In this document: one piece after another, positions 40,375-53,882 of the stretch
Layout of the letters: every line of letters begins with the position of its first letter
Numbering within the stretch: the stretch's first letter is position 1
Source: Ariolimax columbianus
Lineage: Eukaryota; Mollusca; Gastropoda; Stylommatophora; Arionidae
DNA length: 64,000 nucleotides
Assembly (NCBI GenBank): GCA_036924085.1
Contig: JAVGWX010000013.1
Location: forward strand, 42,477,893-42,541,892
Direction of reading: 5' to 3'
Made by a program: the position numbers and the translations under genes
Notes under the pieces: model-generated
Databases searched by the model: none
The model's input: the letters and a program-made list of their open reading frames with translations, nothing else
Told to the model about the DNA's origin: nothing

Positions 40375-40790
40375 AACACAAAATGGCAAGACAGGATTAC
40401 ATATGCAGAAGTTTTTTTGTCCACATGTCAGATGAGCAGCTCCCAAAGAAAATATGATATGGTAAGCTTGAGTCAGGCAAGCGAGCTCGTGGTGGCAAAT
40501 TAAAACGTTACAAAGAAACTCTGGAAGCTTCACTGAAAAACTGCGGCCTTGACTCTGATGGTTGAGGGAACACTGCTGCTGATCGCTCTGCCTGTCGAAG
40601 GAAAATCTCTTCTGTCGCGATTTATATGGAGCAGACAAGAATCAGGGAAGCTGTACGGAAACAAGCGACATGAAAGTAAAGAGAAATGTGTTTCTCTGCT
40701 CTCGGAGCCACATACGCTTTCGGGCTCGGGTTTGGTCAGCGATCTACGAATCCACTCCAGGATTGACAGATGACAATGCGGTTCTCTTCT
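40375..40790 (+). mobile_element. LINE C-terminal fragment (zinc-finger family), eroded
   Basis: The plus strand reads HMSDEQLPKKI, YGKLESGKRARGGKLKRYKE, TLEASLKNCGLD, AADRSACRRKI, EQTRIREAVRK and MCFSALGATYAFG, in the order expected for a LINE C-terminus that normally ends in a C2H2-type finger. Here the finger cysteines are not preserved (GSGLVSDLRIHSR). At least two stops occur. Confidence 0.65.
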
Positions 40791-40834
40791 GAAACGATGT
40801 ACAAACAACAACGCAGTGTGTTATTTCGCGCTAA

Positions 40835-41465
40835 CGTTTATTGAGAGAAAACAATATTAGAAAGATAGATAAAGAAAGGAACCTAGGGGTTAAAATAGAT
40901 CATATAGGTAAGGTGATGGAGCAAGTTCAGGTAGCAGTAAAAATGGCAAATGCAACGTTAGGTGTGATAAAAAGAAATATTAAACATAGAAACAAGGAAG
41001 TGATAGTCAAACTGTATAAAGCATTAGTTAGACCTAGATTGGAGTACTGTGTACAGGTGTGGATGCCTTATCGTAGAGGGGATATAAACATGCTGGAAAG
41101 GATACAAAAAAGAGCGACAAAGCTGAAAGTGAGATTTCAGAATTACAGTTATGAGGAAAGACTAAGAAAAACCGGCCATCAGTATCTAGAAGAGAGAAGA
41201 ATTCGAGGTGACAATACAGGTTTATAAGAAGATCAGAGTAATGGATAAATTAGACTATAACAAGTTTTTTTCAAAATACAGCCACCCCCAAGAGCAAGAA
41301 GGCATAGCTACAAATTAACTAAAGAGAGGTCCAGATTAGATATTAGGAAATATTTTTTTAGTCAGAGAGTGGTGAATGCTTGGAATGCATTGCCACGGGA
41401 GGAGGTAGTGGAGGCAGGGACAATTAATGGATTTAAGAATAAATTGGATGCGCATAGCTTTTAGA
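40835..41465 (+). mobile_element. CR1-like LINE, 3' part
   Basis: From 40,841 the plus strand encodes KERNLGVKIDHIGKVMEQV, ALVRPRLEYCVQVWMPYRRG, INMLERIQKRATK and YEERLRKTG, then in another frame SRLDIRKYFFSQRVVNAWNA, LPREEVVEAGTINGFKNKLD. This is the conserved thumb and end of CR1/L2-type reverse transcriptases. A frameshift near 41,215 splits it. The catalytic palm is absent. Confidence 0.85.
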
Positions 41466-41510
41466 GCAAAGTAATTTAAATGAAACTAGTTATTGACAAA
41501 CTCTGCAGGG

Positions 41511-42131
41511 TCTTCTTTCTTCTTCGTAGCGTTCAGGATCTTTTGGTCATGCTATATCTGCAGGCCAGTCGCCATGATGAAGTCTGTAGTCTTCACCAGG
41601 TCGGAGCGGCTGCCCCACAGCTTTTGTCACAGCTCTGCATCCTCTGGCCAGATCCGGCATCTCGATTCCCTATAGATTGGGCATTCCTGTAGAATATGCT
41701 CAGGGTTCTGGCCTCTTATTCCACATGGGCACTCATCGGTGTGTGAAATCTTCAGTCGGTACACATGTTCTAGTAGTCTGCAGTGTCTAGTTCTCAGGCG
41801 AAATAAGGTAGTTTGTTGATTTCTTTTGAGTTGGTGAATTGGATTTGGTGTACTGTCTATGTTCCTGTCTTCTCTCTATTGGTGTGTATACTGATTTCTG
41901 AGGATGTTCTTGATTTCTCTGTATTGTACTCGATGACTAAATTGTGCCATTTTGCTGCCATCTTTTGCCAGAGTGTCAGCTCTCTCGTTTCCCGTCATCT
42001 CGCATTTGGAGGGTAGCCACTGGAGGGCTATTGTTGAGTATCCCTGGCGTTTTCCCAGTTCTGATCTGATCTCTGATAACAGTGGTTCGTTGTTTGTTTT
42101 TGGTATTATCTCTAATAGTAGCAGGGTCTTA
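41511..42131 (-). mobile_element. I-like LINE 3' fragment (copy 2 of the one at window start)
   Basis: Same fragment as 1-592, but here the 3' end is visible: the last coding bases are followed by a (GAA)-rich tail, seen as tcttctttcttcttcgtag at 41,511-41,530. The open part is 41,627-41,998, with PSKC in place of PSHC as in copy 1. It abuts the CR1-like element. Whether the duplication continues leftward of 41,540 cannot be tested in this window. Confidence 0.8.
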
Positions 42132-42368
42132 TAAACAAGTATAAAGACGTTAGGTTAAGTTTCGTTTCACCGGCTTACAGTGTCGTTCGTATGACAATGT
42201 GTGATCCATTGTATTTCCCAGGTACGTATGTGTATCGTTATGTTCAAGTTCTTGCCCCTGCCAACTAATCTTTCAAACTCAGAGGGTTATTCTAACATGC
42301 TACTGTGGCTTGTGAAGCTAGGTTGTCTATTCATTCATTGCTATAAACTATACAGGTAAGAGGGATCG

Positions 42369-42955
42369 CATCCAGAGGTAATTACAAGAATAGCACAAAC
42401 AACAGCGACGCTCACTCGGCTGAAACCTATATGGCAAGACAAGCGGCTTGCCATCGGCATAAAAGTTAGACTAATGCGCTCTCTGGTGATCTCAATATTT
42501 ATGTATGCCTGCGAGACGTCGACCATTACAGCAGATATCCAGGGCAGAGTACATGGAATGGAAATGAGGTGCTATAGAAAACACCTAAATGTTACATATA
42601 AAGATCGTGTCACGAACGTAGAAATACGACAGAGAGTTGAAAACGCTTTTAGTCTTTTTGAAGATCTGTTCACAACAATCAAAAGACGAAAGATGGCCTG
42701 GTGCGGGCACGTCGCGAGGTCCAACGGAATTACCAACTCGATACTCTTTGGTTCCGTGCCGGGAATGAGAGGGCGAGAACGTCCAAGGAAGAGGTGGGTG
42801 GACAACATCACTGAGTGGTCAAGCCTTCGTCCCGGTGAGATACGACAGGCAGCGGCTGACAGAGAAGATGGCGTGGGATTTTGGGAGTGTCTTCAAGTGT
42901 GCTCCAACGACCTGATGGGTTACAGGATGAACTGAACTGATACAGCAGCAATGAT
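42369..42955 (+). mobile_element. RTE-like LINE (family B) 3' fragment, copy 2
   Basis: Counterpart of 830-1,416. Loss of one A near 42,865 (gagaagatgg versus gagaaagatgg) shifts the frame so the last ~30 residues differ from copy 1. The tail gaactgaactga is retained. Confidence 0.85.
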
Positions 42956-45900
42956 TACAAGCAATGCTATCACGGCATGGATCAAGGAACACACTGACTC
43001 TAACTAATTTAATGTGATGTCCACAGTGGTGGCCGTATAGACTTATTCACCTGTCTGATCGTGTGATCACACTCTCAACTCTATCAAATGATGACTCTAC
43101 CGAAACCTCACTTAGTGTCATTGATGGAAATGTGGGGAGTACAGGAGTTGGCCACCACACCTGATAAAAAGCTGAGGTCTTGTACATGACTAGTACAAGT
43201 CTCAGACACTGCATCATTGACAGCAGTGAGTGCTATTGGATTACCTTTGCCTCATCTCTCCACAATCATTTACCTTGCATCTTTTTTAACACCTTCATCC
43301 ATTAGCAGTCATATAACAATGTACATCTCTCTTTCTGTTCTTCCTCTCTCTCTCTCACTCTATCTCACTTCTTTGGTTTCTTGTTTCTCTGTACTATCAA
43401 TAAACAAATTTGACTACCAACTAATGTGTGACAAAAATGAACTGTTGTAATCATATAAGAAATTCCAATGTTCATTGCCCACTGCTAGGAGCAACACAAA
43501 ATACACAAGGAAGTAAAGCTCACGAACAAAAACTAGCCTTGAAAATCTGTCAACCGTAACGGCTATCCCAACAACAAACTATTGGTTATGTCAAGTAAAG
43601 AATGTAAAAATACATTGCCAACTCGCTGTTCCTACTCATGGATGTATCAAATAAAACAAACACTGCAGTCGGGGATGAAGTGGTAGAAACTTTACAATAA
43701 GAGAGAGATCTTAGCTTTTGTGAAATGAGGGTAGCCCTTGCTCGCTGTCTTGACCTAATTACATATTAAAGATAGGCAAATTTAGTTCCATATCAGTAAT
43801 TACTGTCAAATATGAGGTACTAGAGACTTCATAGTTCGGATGCACACACGAATCTATACACTGACCAATACGTCCTGATACCGCCTTAAAGACTACTGTC
43901 TGGGGTGGGAAAGGGCGAGCCTTTGTCAATAGAATCCAGAAAGAGAAACCTTAATTCGAACCAAAAACGTCAGCTTTTGTTAGAACCACTTCTTGTCCCT
44001 ATGTCAAATTTTTTCTAACAGTAAATCAGGTTCTCAGTTACAGCTGGGTTGGCTGGAACATGTTGCAACCGGAGAGTAAACCGTGTACCTCAGCTAGAGA
44101 AGCAACAACTCTAACAACGTTACATACAACGTTCTATACTGTGGTCTTATAATGCATTCCTTACAATGTTTCCATGGAATTTTCACTTTTTCTTCTGCAT
44201 ATCTCATGAAATAATTGTTCCTTTGTGACAGAATGTTCAAAGATCTGCAAGTCAATAATGTTAGGACTGACCTTATTCTGACACTAACAAGGATATTTTA
44301 TTAATATTACAACATAGCATATATTACAACATAGCATATATTACAACATACCGAGTGGTCTGCCGGGGTCTTTGTATATGATACGGACACGGCCACTGCC
44401 TCACTGAAAGCATGTCGTAAGAAGCGACTAACTGTGTGACATGGCATAACACCGGCCATGGTTAGATGGTTTGTTTAGAGCACTATGTATAGCGCATAAC
44501 AGGCTGCGGCGCTACTTTGCTATAGTCGATGGACTCGCACATCGCTTAACCACCCTCCGTAAGCGCTTGTCCCAAAGTAGCACTGCTAAGAAGGAAACCC
44601 TCATACTGGAGCTGGGATCTGTACAGGGGCATCTGCTCCTGTAGAAGAATGTCGACGAAGAACTATGCAAGGGATGAAATCCATAAAATGTAAAAATAAG
44701 TCATATTTAGAGTTATCCCATCATAAAAAATTCGCGTGAGAGATTCTGGCTTGGGCGTCTCCCCTCTTTATCCAGGTACAACCTAGAACGAGTGAGCTAT
44801 GGCCCTACACCAGAACCACATGGACGTGTACATTGGCATCTGTACACTGAAGGCGATAGGTGTTAATTATCCACCCGACCAAATTTCTCACGCTTGCTGT
44901 CGTCCTCGTGCACGACATATGGGGAGGAACAGCTCGCGACCCCAGGCGCTCGCCTCGCGGCGATTGTGACAGCAAAGCCGTGCTTATCACAAGAGCTGAA
45001 CCTTGAACCTTGACCGGCGTCGAAGTCATGGAGCGAACTAGACAAGTAACTGGCAGAAGACAACACTGGCTGCTCCTGTAGCTGTTAATAGTAATGTTAC
45101 AGTTAACATATATGCTGATGCCTGTTTGAACTAGCTCTGTTGTGGTAACAACGTCTTGCATATTGTTTTTAAAATGTTTCTAATAATATACATAAAATGC
45201 AACTCAATGTTATAAATTACCCAGGAGTAGAGTTTGTCTAGAATGCTGCATTAAACACACACAAACTATTAGAATGGTTTGCTTATTTGCGTGTAATTAT
45301 TAAATTATGTATATTATTGTGATGCATTTATTACTTCCCTTTCTTTTGAATATATAACCATTGTGACGAAGTAAACATTGTCCATGTAAATACAGTTCAC
45401 TACTAGGCGTGAAACTATTATCTAGCTAACCGAAGATTATGTGCTGAGAGTTGGGTATGGTTAAGCGTGCTTATATTGCGTGTGTGCTACTTCATAAATG
45501 GTTCAGCGTTGGATATAATGAGTATATGTAAGCAAAGGTATGTAAACTTTCTTGTTATACATTTCTCGAAGATTGTTAAGGTCACTGTGCATATCCAAAA
45601 TTTAAACTGTACTTGTTCAAAAACAGCACACCCATTACTATCATTATAATAACAACAGTGATATAGAATCGTGCATGTTCACAGCTGGCTGAATAAATGT
45701 AAATGTAATATTCAAAATATGTCATTTGAAATACGTAAAAATCAAACTGAATCTTATTCCAGTGTGTGAATTTTCATTGTTAATTTTTTAGTTTGCAACA
45801 TGCATAAGTTGGCATGTTCAAGAATGTAAACAAACAGCTGCTAAAGTACACATTCATGCTGTCATGTGTATTGATGAAATTGCATGTTGTACACATTTGG

Positions 45901-45979
45901 TATATCCGAATAATGGCGCTATTAACAGACACAAAAAGGCAAATGCCTGGTAGTAATATATACCTTATTATATCAGACA
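42956..45979. other. Counterpart of the feature-poor stretch of copy 1
   Basis: Same sequence as 1,417-4,440, with single-base differences, a shortened TC run (43,345-43,356) and an extra 17-bp unit near 44,315. No gene is recognised. Confidence 0.5.
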
Positions 45980-46280
45980 TATATTTGCACATATGGTCGG
46001 CACTACATCTTGTGCTGAATACATTTCGAGGCAGAAAATAAATTGGTTTGGTCATCTCATGAGAATGCACCCTCATCATCTTCCACTTGTGGCTTACATT
46101 GCTGGTAGATCTGGCTACAGGGTAAGGGGATAGCCACGAGGTAGGTGGATAGATAACATTACAGTGATTGTGCAATGACAAGGGCTCATTATGACCGACG
46201 CAAAGCACTTAGCGCAGGATAAACGACTTAAGCGCCTCACAACGCTAAACGGCACAAGTGGAAAGAAAACTAACTAGCTA
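45980..46280 (+). mobile_element. RTE-like LINE (family A) 3' end, copy 2
   Basis: Counterpart of 4,441-4,740 with the same KINWFGHLMRM segment, internal stops and ACTA-type tail. Confidence 0.75.
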
Positions 46281-46970
46281 ATTTGCACATGCACATATTT
46301 CTTTGTGTGTGTGTGTGTGTGTAAGCTCTACATTATAGATGAATTTAATAAACATTATGACACATTTTACATACTGTTCCTGGTGGTTTTAAAAAAAATG
46401 CAGCTTTAGAATTGCTTGTAGAACCACTTTGTTTGGTTTTGTTGTTGATGCAACAATTTAGCTACTTCAAACTCAGTAGGAGGTTGGTTTATTTTTAAAT
46501 GTTGGAATGACCAAACCTAAGGCTTTGAGAGTCTTCAATGCTATTGAGGTTAACATGTTCACAGCCTGATAATATGCAGGAACTTAAAGACTGGTGTTGA
46601 TGTGTTAACTTGTGGATAGTAAGATTCTATGTAGTAGACATTAAAACTTGGTGTCAGTCTGCTAACATGTGGATAGTAAGATACTATGTAGTAGATTAAA
46701 ACTTGGTGTCAGTCTGCTAACATGTGGATAGTAAGATAATATGTAGTAGATTAAAACTTGGTATCCGTCTGCTAACATGTGGATAGTAATATACTATGTA
46801 GTAGATTAAAACTTGGTGTCAGTCTGCTAACATGTGGATAGTAAGATAATATGTAGACTCTTAAAATGTAGTTCTGGGCTGTTGACGTGTGGTTAAAGTG
46901 ATCATATGTAGGACATTAACGCTCAATTTTGGTCGACTAACATGTTTAAAATCTTCTTTCTACTTTGCTT

Positions 46971-47337
46971 TTAGGATCCTTTGGTCATGTTATATCTACA
47001 GACCAGTTGTCATGATGATGTATGTAGTCTTCACCAGATCAGAGTTGCTGCACAGCAACTATTGCCTCAGCTCCGCACTCTCTGATTACGTCTGACATCT
47101 CACTTCACTACAAACGAAGTATTCCTGTAGAATATTTTCAGAATTATGTTCCCCTGTTCCACATGGGCACTCATCAGTGTATGAGATCTTGAGTCAGTAT
47201 AGATTTTCTAGTATTCTTCAGTGTCCAGTTTTCAAGTGAAATAAGGTAATTTGTTGGTTTCTTTTGAGATAGTAAATTCTCTCCATTGGTGTATTTAATG
47301 ATATCTGCTGATGTTTTGATGTCTCTATGTCAGTAGT
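46971..47337 (-). mobile_element. I-like LINE fragment in minisatellite, copy 2
   Basis: Counterpart of 5,434-5,800, retaining LKRNQQITLFHLKTGH on the minus strand. Confidence 0.7.
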
Positions 47338-49056
47338 AAGATAGTATGTAGCACAGTTAAGCTCGGTATCAATCTGTTTACATGTAGATAGTAAGTTAAA
47401 TGTGAGATTTACTTTGCAGGGCTGGTCAGCTAACATGTAGAAAGTAAAATAAAATGTAGGACATCAATGTCCAACATCGGTTTCTTAACATGAGGGTAGT
47501 AACATATTTTATGTAAGACATTAAAGATTGGTGTCCATCTGTTAACATGTAGATCTTAAGATACTATGTACCACACTAAATCTGGGCATCGATCTATTAA
47601 AACATGGATAGTAAGAGATTATATAGGACATTCAAGTCGACATACAGCTGTTAATATGTGGATAGCAAGATATTATTTAGCACAGCTAAGTTCGATGGTG
47701 ATCTGTTAAACTATGGATACTAAGATACAATGTTGAATATTACTTCTCAGGGTAGGTCTACTAACATGTGAATCATGAAATACTCCAGTATATTAATGCT
47801 TGGGTTCCATCTGTTGACATGTAGATAGTTAGCTACTATGTAGAACATTAAATTGTGGCATCAGTATGTTAACGTGTAGATAGAAAGATGCTATTTAAGA
47901 CATTATAGCTTGATGTTGGTCTACTATCAGGGATATTTAGAAAATATGTAGGACGTGAAAGCTTGCTGTGCCAATAAGTGGATAGTACAATATAATCTAG
48001 GAAAATCAAGCTTTCTGTCAGTCTGTTAAGCTGTGGATAGTAAGATATTATGTAGGACAGTAAAGCTTGGTGCCGGACTGTTGACATGGGGACAGCAAAT
48101 AGCGTGTAGGACATTAAATGTACTGTTGTCCTGTCAACATGCGGATAGTTAGACACTATTTTTTACTCTAGAGCTTGTTGACAGTCTGTTAACATGTCGA
48201 TTGAAAGATAATACGCATGACTAACACTCAGTGTTCTGCTGGCAAGTGGATTCTAAGATAAAATGTAGGACATCAAAGCTCGGTAAAGGTCTGCTGTGGG
48301 ATCTTAGTGTGGGACATTAATTAACAGGGTCTGTTAATATGTGGATAGTAAGATACTATCTGAGACAGTAAAGCTCATTGGCAGTGTACATCTTTTGTCA
48401 TGCAAATATTAAGATAATATATAGACCATTAAAGCTCAGTGCCTTTCTCTTTACATGTAGAAAGTAAGATACTATTTTTATCAGTAAGGATCAGTGTAGG
48501 TCTGTTAATATGTTGATAGAAAAAAACTATTTATTACATGAAAGCTCATTGTTGGTCTGTTAACATGGGGACAGCAGGAAACTGTTTAGGACATTCATTG
48601 TCAGTGTCTGTCTGTTAATATGTTGAAGGCAAGATATTATATAAAACATAAAATACATGATATGCAGGACAGTAGAGCTCACATTTAGTCTGCTAACATG
48701 TGAATAGGAAGATACTATATAGGACCTTAAAGCTGGGGGTTGACTTACATCTTTTGTCCCGCTGATACTGATACTATATGGGACCTTAAAGCTCGGGGTT
48801 GGCTTACATCTTTTGTCATGCTGATACTGATACTATATAAGACCTTAAAGCTCGGTGTTGGCTTACATCTTTTTGTCACGCTGATACTAAGATACTATAT
48901 AGAACCTTAAAGTTCGGTGTTGGCTTACATCTTTTGTCATGATGATACTAAGATACTATATAGGACCTTAAAGCTCTGAGTGAATCTGTTAACATGGTGA
49001 CTGTAAGATACTATGGGGACACTAATGTTCATGAATGGCCGTAACTTAACTGCATT

Positions 49057-49327
49057 GTACTGGTTTAGAAGGCTCTTTAGAGTCTATATACAACCAGTTT
49101 ATTTCTATTTGTGAATGCATTAACTGACTCTACTTCTACTACATCCTGCGGCAATGCATTCCAAGAATTAACCTCACTCTTACTTAAAAACATATTTCCT
49201 AATATCTAATATGGACCTATCTTTAAACAATTTGTAACTGTGCTCTCTTGTTCTTGTAGTCGGCCGTGCTTTGAAAAACTTGGTATAGTCTAATTTATCT
49301 TTTTCATTAATTAATTATAAAAGATCC
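49057..49327 (-). mobile_element. CR1-like LINE 3' fragment, copy 2
   Basis: Counterpart of 7,520-7,790; the minus strand encodes the NSWNALPQDVVEVESV segment. Confidence 0.7.
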
Positions 49328-49580
49328 CGTCAAGCTATGCGGCGCATAGGAAATATTGTATTAGGCCCATATTATTCTGTAACCACCAGCATATAGTGGA
49401 TGATGTGGTCAGCATCACACGAACCGCCTTTACGTCCCAGATTTTTCTGGTACCCAATTTCTGTGGCTGGGTCGACCATAGGGGCCGGTTTGTGATTAGA
49501 GAAAAAACAAAATGAATTTATACACTTGTATTAAGTCACCAGTCTGTTAACACGTGGTCGCTAAGATACTGCGTAGGAGA

Positions 49581-49837
49581 GTTTGTTTGTTTGCTTTTTT
49601 GGCGTTCACTTTTTTTCTCTATACCCCAAGGTGGTGTGCGTTGCACTTTGTTTTTATTTTGTACCTGTTGGCCCAGTGCATCCGACTTTGGCATGCATTT
49701 TATCTTACGGTCTGCTTCCTCCTGCATTTTCTAAGAGTTTGCTTCACCAGGGTAACGGCCAGTGCTGTGATGGGGATCGAACCCAACACCTTCGGAATGT
49801 GAGCCGTGTCATTTAACCACTAGCTCTCGCCATCCCC
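49581..49837 (-). mobile_element. tRNA-derived SINE, copy 2
   Basis: Counterpart of 8,045-8,301. The B box is the complement of 49,773-49,783. Same insertion point in the satellite, so it is shared by descent. Confidence 0.85.
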
Positions 49838-49964
49838 ACTTGGGATCGTAAAATTCTTCATCAGTCTAGATTTGTTGAAATGTGGATACAAAGAAACCGC
49901 AGAACAACAAAGATTGGTGTCAGTCTATGAACATGTGCATATAAAGTTTGTAGGTGTGACCATT

Positions 49965-50417
49965 ATATCATCGTGCTGATCTGTTAACATGGGGATAGAT
50001 AACATTATATCTTGGTGCTGGTCTGTTAACATGGGGACAGATGACATTATATCTGGTTGCTGGTCTGTTAACATGGGGACAGATGACATTATATCTTGGT
50101 GCTGGTCTGTTAACATGGAGACAGATGACATTATATCTGGTTGCTGGTCTGTTAACATGGGGACAGATGACATTATATCTTGGTGCTGGTCTGTTAACAT
50201 GGGGACAGATGACGTTATGTCTTGGTGCTGGTCTGTTAACATGGGGACAGATGACATTATATCTCGGTGCTGGTCTGTTAACATGGGAACATATGACATT
50301 ATATATTGGTGCTGGTCTGTTAACATGAGGACAGATGACATTATATCTCGGTGCTGGTCTGTTAACATGGGGACAGATGACATTATATCCCGGTGCTTGT
50401 CTGTTAAAATAGGGGAC
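49965..50417 (+). repeat. 42-bp minisatellite sub-array, copy 2
   Basis: Ten units, as in copy 1. One unit of the ggggatagataac variant is missing near the left end, and an additional ctcggtgctgg-type unit is present before the ggaacatatgac variant. Equal number with different order implies separate loss and gain events. Confidence 0.9.
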
Positions 50418-50482
50418 AGTTAGACACTTTGTAGGACGTTAAAGCTCGGTATCAGTCTCTTTACATATGGAAAGAAGAGTAC

Positions 50483-51077
50483 TATGCTAGTTAGTTAGTT
50501 TAGTCAGTTTTTTTCCACATATGTCGTTGAACGTTATGGGATTCTTAATTCGTCTATCCGCCCCAAGTGCGTTGTGTCGGTCAATGTGAGCCCGTGTCGC
50601 TGCACAATCACTCTATCATCTATCCACCTACCTCACAGCCGCCCCCTTGTACTATAGCCAGATCTGCCAGCACTGTAAGCCATCAGTGGAATCTGATGAG
50701 GGTGCATTCTCATGAGATGACCAAACCAACTTATTTTCTGCCTAGAAGTGTAAACGGCACAAGACGTAGTGCCGACCATACTACGAATGTCGTTTATCCG
50801 CATTTCGTCTTTCTTGATAACACTGATGACCTTCCATTCACAAGTGGAAATTCTGCTGCCACATGCCCTAGATAGAGACCATGTTTCACACTGGTAGCTC
50901 AGAGTCTGCATAAATATACTGTTTGTCAGTTGTTCCTTTTTTGCCAAACTAATGCTCGTGTGCCTAAGCCGTGGTGACAGCCGATAAGTTACCGCAGATT
51001 CTTTATGACACCTAGTCTCAATTTCCTTGTTGATCTTGCCGTCTATGGAAAATATACTGCCCACATACTTTAACTCA
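50483..51077 (-). mobile_element. RTE-like LINE (family A) 3' part, copy 2
   Basis: Counterpart of 8,946-9,540; the open part 50,633-51,064 is preserved with a few substitutions. Its 5' edge is about 20 bases from the LINE inserted only in this copy. Confidence 0.8.
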
Positions 51078-51122
51078 TTGAAATACTATGTTGGAAATCT
51101 TCTTCTTCTTCTGCGTACACAG

Positions 51123-52739
51123 TCAGACAGTAACCATTATTTTTTCGAAAAAAGCGGCGGTCATCCTGAGACTCTCGCCACTACCATAGAGCTTGTCTTG
51201 CAGTTCCACTGGCAATGGCCACATCTGCTCTCTCTGATCCTCGTATGTCAGGCAGTTCTGCAGCAGATGTTCAGTGGTCATTTTACCAGTACCGCACGGG
51301 CATTCGTCGGTACACCCTATCTTCAATTTGTTGAATAGGTGGTACCTCAGTCTGTTGTGGCCAGTGCGAAGTCTGAAGACAACGACCTGCTCTCTTCGGT
51401 TCAACTGGTAATAGGCATCGTTTTTGGTGTAACCAGTATGTTCGGTTTCCCATTTGGTCATGTATCTGGCTTTGATAAGCCGTTTTGACTCTTCGTACGT
51501 CATACTGGTATCTGTTTGTGGTAGCCTTGCACCTTCTTTTGCCAGTCTGTCTGCCTCCTCGTTGCCTTGGATGTTGCAGTATGACGGAACCCACTGTACC
51601 ACTACCCTTTTTGGTGCGGACTGCTGGCACAGTTTGCAGAGTGCTGCTCTTAAGTCATTAAGCTCAGTGTTTTTCTGGCTTTTTAGCGCTGTGACTACGG
51701 CGAGAGCATCTGTAAGCAGGACTATATGGCTCTCATTTTCACTGTGTGTTACCATTTCTTCCACTGCCGCCCTCAGTGCCTCTGCTCTGAAATTGCTTGT
51801 GTACTTACCAGTAGCGAATGACAGTGTTATTTGTCTGCCATTTGGTAGGTTGAGGAATGCTCCTGCCCCTCCGTTCTGTGTAGTGTTTGTTACAGAACCG
51901 TCGGTGTATGCATGGGTCCAGTCCATGCTTGGGTAGCTTTTCGTTATGAAGCTTAGGGTAGTGTCTCTCCTTTCTTTTTCAGTCTGGCATTTTTTGTTTG
52001 CAATACCTGGTATATTTTCTACCACCTCTGGAAATATATCCTGCCTCCAAGTAGGTTTTCGTACAGTAGTGATGGGTTTTGGTGTTGTTAGTGCGTTTAT
52101 GGGCTCTTCGTGCATCTTTGCTTTGGCTATTTCTGCAAAGTTTCTCCGCTTTAGTTTCCCATTTCCCAAATTGTTTAGTCTCTGGTACATTGGATGGTCC
52201 GTCAGTCTTCGGAGTTTCTCTGACTGCAGCTGGGCTCTGCAGTCTCTTCTATCGGTCATGGATTGCAGTTTTGTAATCTTTTCAAGTTCTACAATTGGCG
52301 TTGACTTCATGCCACCTGTTATAATTCTCATGGCTTGGTTTTGAAGTTTGTTAACTTTATCGAAGTTCGCCTTCGCTGCTGTTGTCCATGCCGCAATGCC
52401 ATACTCGAGAACTGGTCTCACTCTTCCAGTGTACAGTTTCTTTAGTATGCCTTCGTCTGCTCCCCAGCTTGTGCCAGCAAGTTTCCTCATGATCGCCATT
52501 CTTTCTCTGGCTTTCATTCGGTTTCTCTCAATCTGACTTTTCCATGTCATGCGCCGATCAAATGTGACTCCCAGATAGGTTGGGTTGTCGTTTGGCTGCA
52601 GGATTTTACCATTTAGACTTAATTTGGTACTTTGGGGTTTTAATGAGAGCGAGAATATTGTGCACGTGGTTTTCTCCTCGTTTATTTTGACCAGCCATGA
52701 GTTCGCCCACTCTTCCAGCGATGTTAGGGCCGTCTGCAT
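51123..52739 (-). pseudogene. I-like LINE RT thumb, RNase H and C-terminal tail
   Basis: 538 open codons. It begins after the RT active site (SLEEWANSWLVKINEEKTTC), continues with the YLGVTFDRRMTWK segment, then RNase H: HAYTDGSV, FRAEALRAAVEEM (two residues shorter than the relatives, which have FRAEAEAL), LLTDALAVV, WVPSYCNIQGNEEADRLAKE. The His of PSHC is Tyr here, so RNase H is probably impaired. The tail has DECPCGTGKMT and HLLQNCLTYED. RT palm and fingers continue upstream in separate frames (52,776-52,985; 53,019-53,237; 53,334-53,882). Confidence 0.9.
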
Positions 52740-52775
52740 CCGATTTCTTGCTATGGTGAGATTCTTTTCAGAGGT

Positions 52776-53882
52776 CTACATAGCCAGATCGTCTGCAAAC
52801 ATTGAGCTATGGACTCTTCTTGGTATATTCTCTGTAATATCGTTTATATATACCAGGAAGAGTGTGGGTGACAATACTCCCCCTTGGGGTACTCCCTGCT
52901 CGAGTGTCACCTTTTTGCTCATCTGCCCTTGTACTTGGACTCTGGCCGTTCTTTGTTTGAGGTAGTGGTTGATCCACTTGTACATCTTCCGACAGACATC
53001 ACTTCTTCTTAGCTTGACTCAAAGTCCATCCTTCCAGACTTTGTCAAATGCCTTTTCCAGATCCACCCAAACAGCTACTGTGTGTTTCTGTGCCTGGTAG
53101 GCATCTTCTATCTCCTGGGCTATGAGGATGACCTGGTCCTCAGTGGATCTGTGCTGTCTAAAGCCGGCTTGCTGTGGAATTAGTATTCGTTTTTCTTCCA
53201 GATGCCACATCAGTCTGGTGTTTATCATCCGTTCCATCAGCTTGCCGACACAGCTCAGTAGGCTTATGGGCCTGTATCCATTTGGATCTGTTTTGTCCTT
53301 TCCTGTTTTTGGTACTGGTACCAGTATTGCATCTTACAATGCCTGTGGTACAATTCCCCTTTTCCAGCTTTGGTTTAGAACCGATAGCAGTTTCTTCTTC
53401 GCTGTTTGGCCCAGCCCCATCAGCATTTCGTTTGTTATCCCGTCTTTTCCGGGAGATTTCCTTTTCTTTAGTGTTCTCATAGCCTCTTCCATTTCGTGCA
53501 TTGTTAGTTTGGCCATCATGTGCTCTTCAGGAGCCGTATTTATGTTTTCGTGTCCCTTTAGCTCTTCGCTAATGTCTGTATGCTTATCTGCAGGGACCTC
53601 AATGTGGTTTGCTCTGGCATAGTGATCGACAAAGGCGTTTGCGGCTTTCTTACCTGTGATCAAGTTCTCGCCCTGCTTGATAGTAATTTGTTTATTTGAC
53701 GGGGTTTCGTCATTCATGGCTCTGACTAGCTTCCATAGCTTGTTCCCTTCTTTGTCCAGGTTTAGACTTTCCGTTTTATTTTTCCAGCTTTCTCTTGCTG
53801 TTTGCTTGAGAGTGTGTTTGTACTTCGCCGCGGCGGCTTTGAGGGCGATGTTTGCCTCCATGGATTTTTCTCGTTCTGCCAT
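52776..53882 (-). pseudogene. I-like LINE RT fingers and palm in three frames
   Basis: 53,334-53,882 has MEEAMRTLKKRKSPGKDGIT; 53,019-53,237 has IPQQAGFRQHRSTEDQVIL and VDLEKAFDKVW; 52,776-52,985 has GVPQGGVLSPTLFLVYINDI and FADDLAM. Two nonsense changes and one small insertion break what is a single frame in the 18,092-22,778 relative. The catalytic aspartates are intact. Confidence 0.85.
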
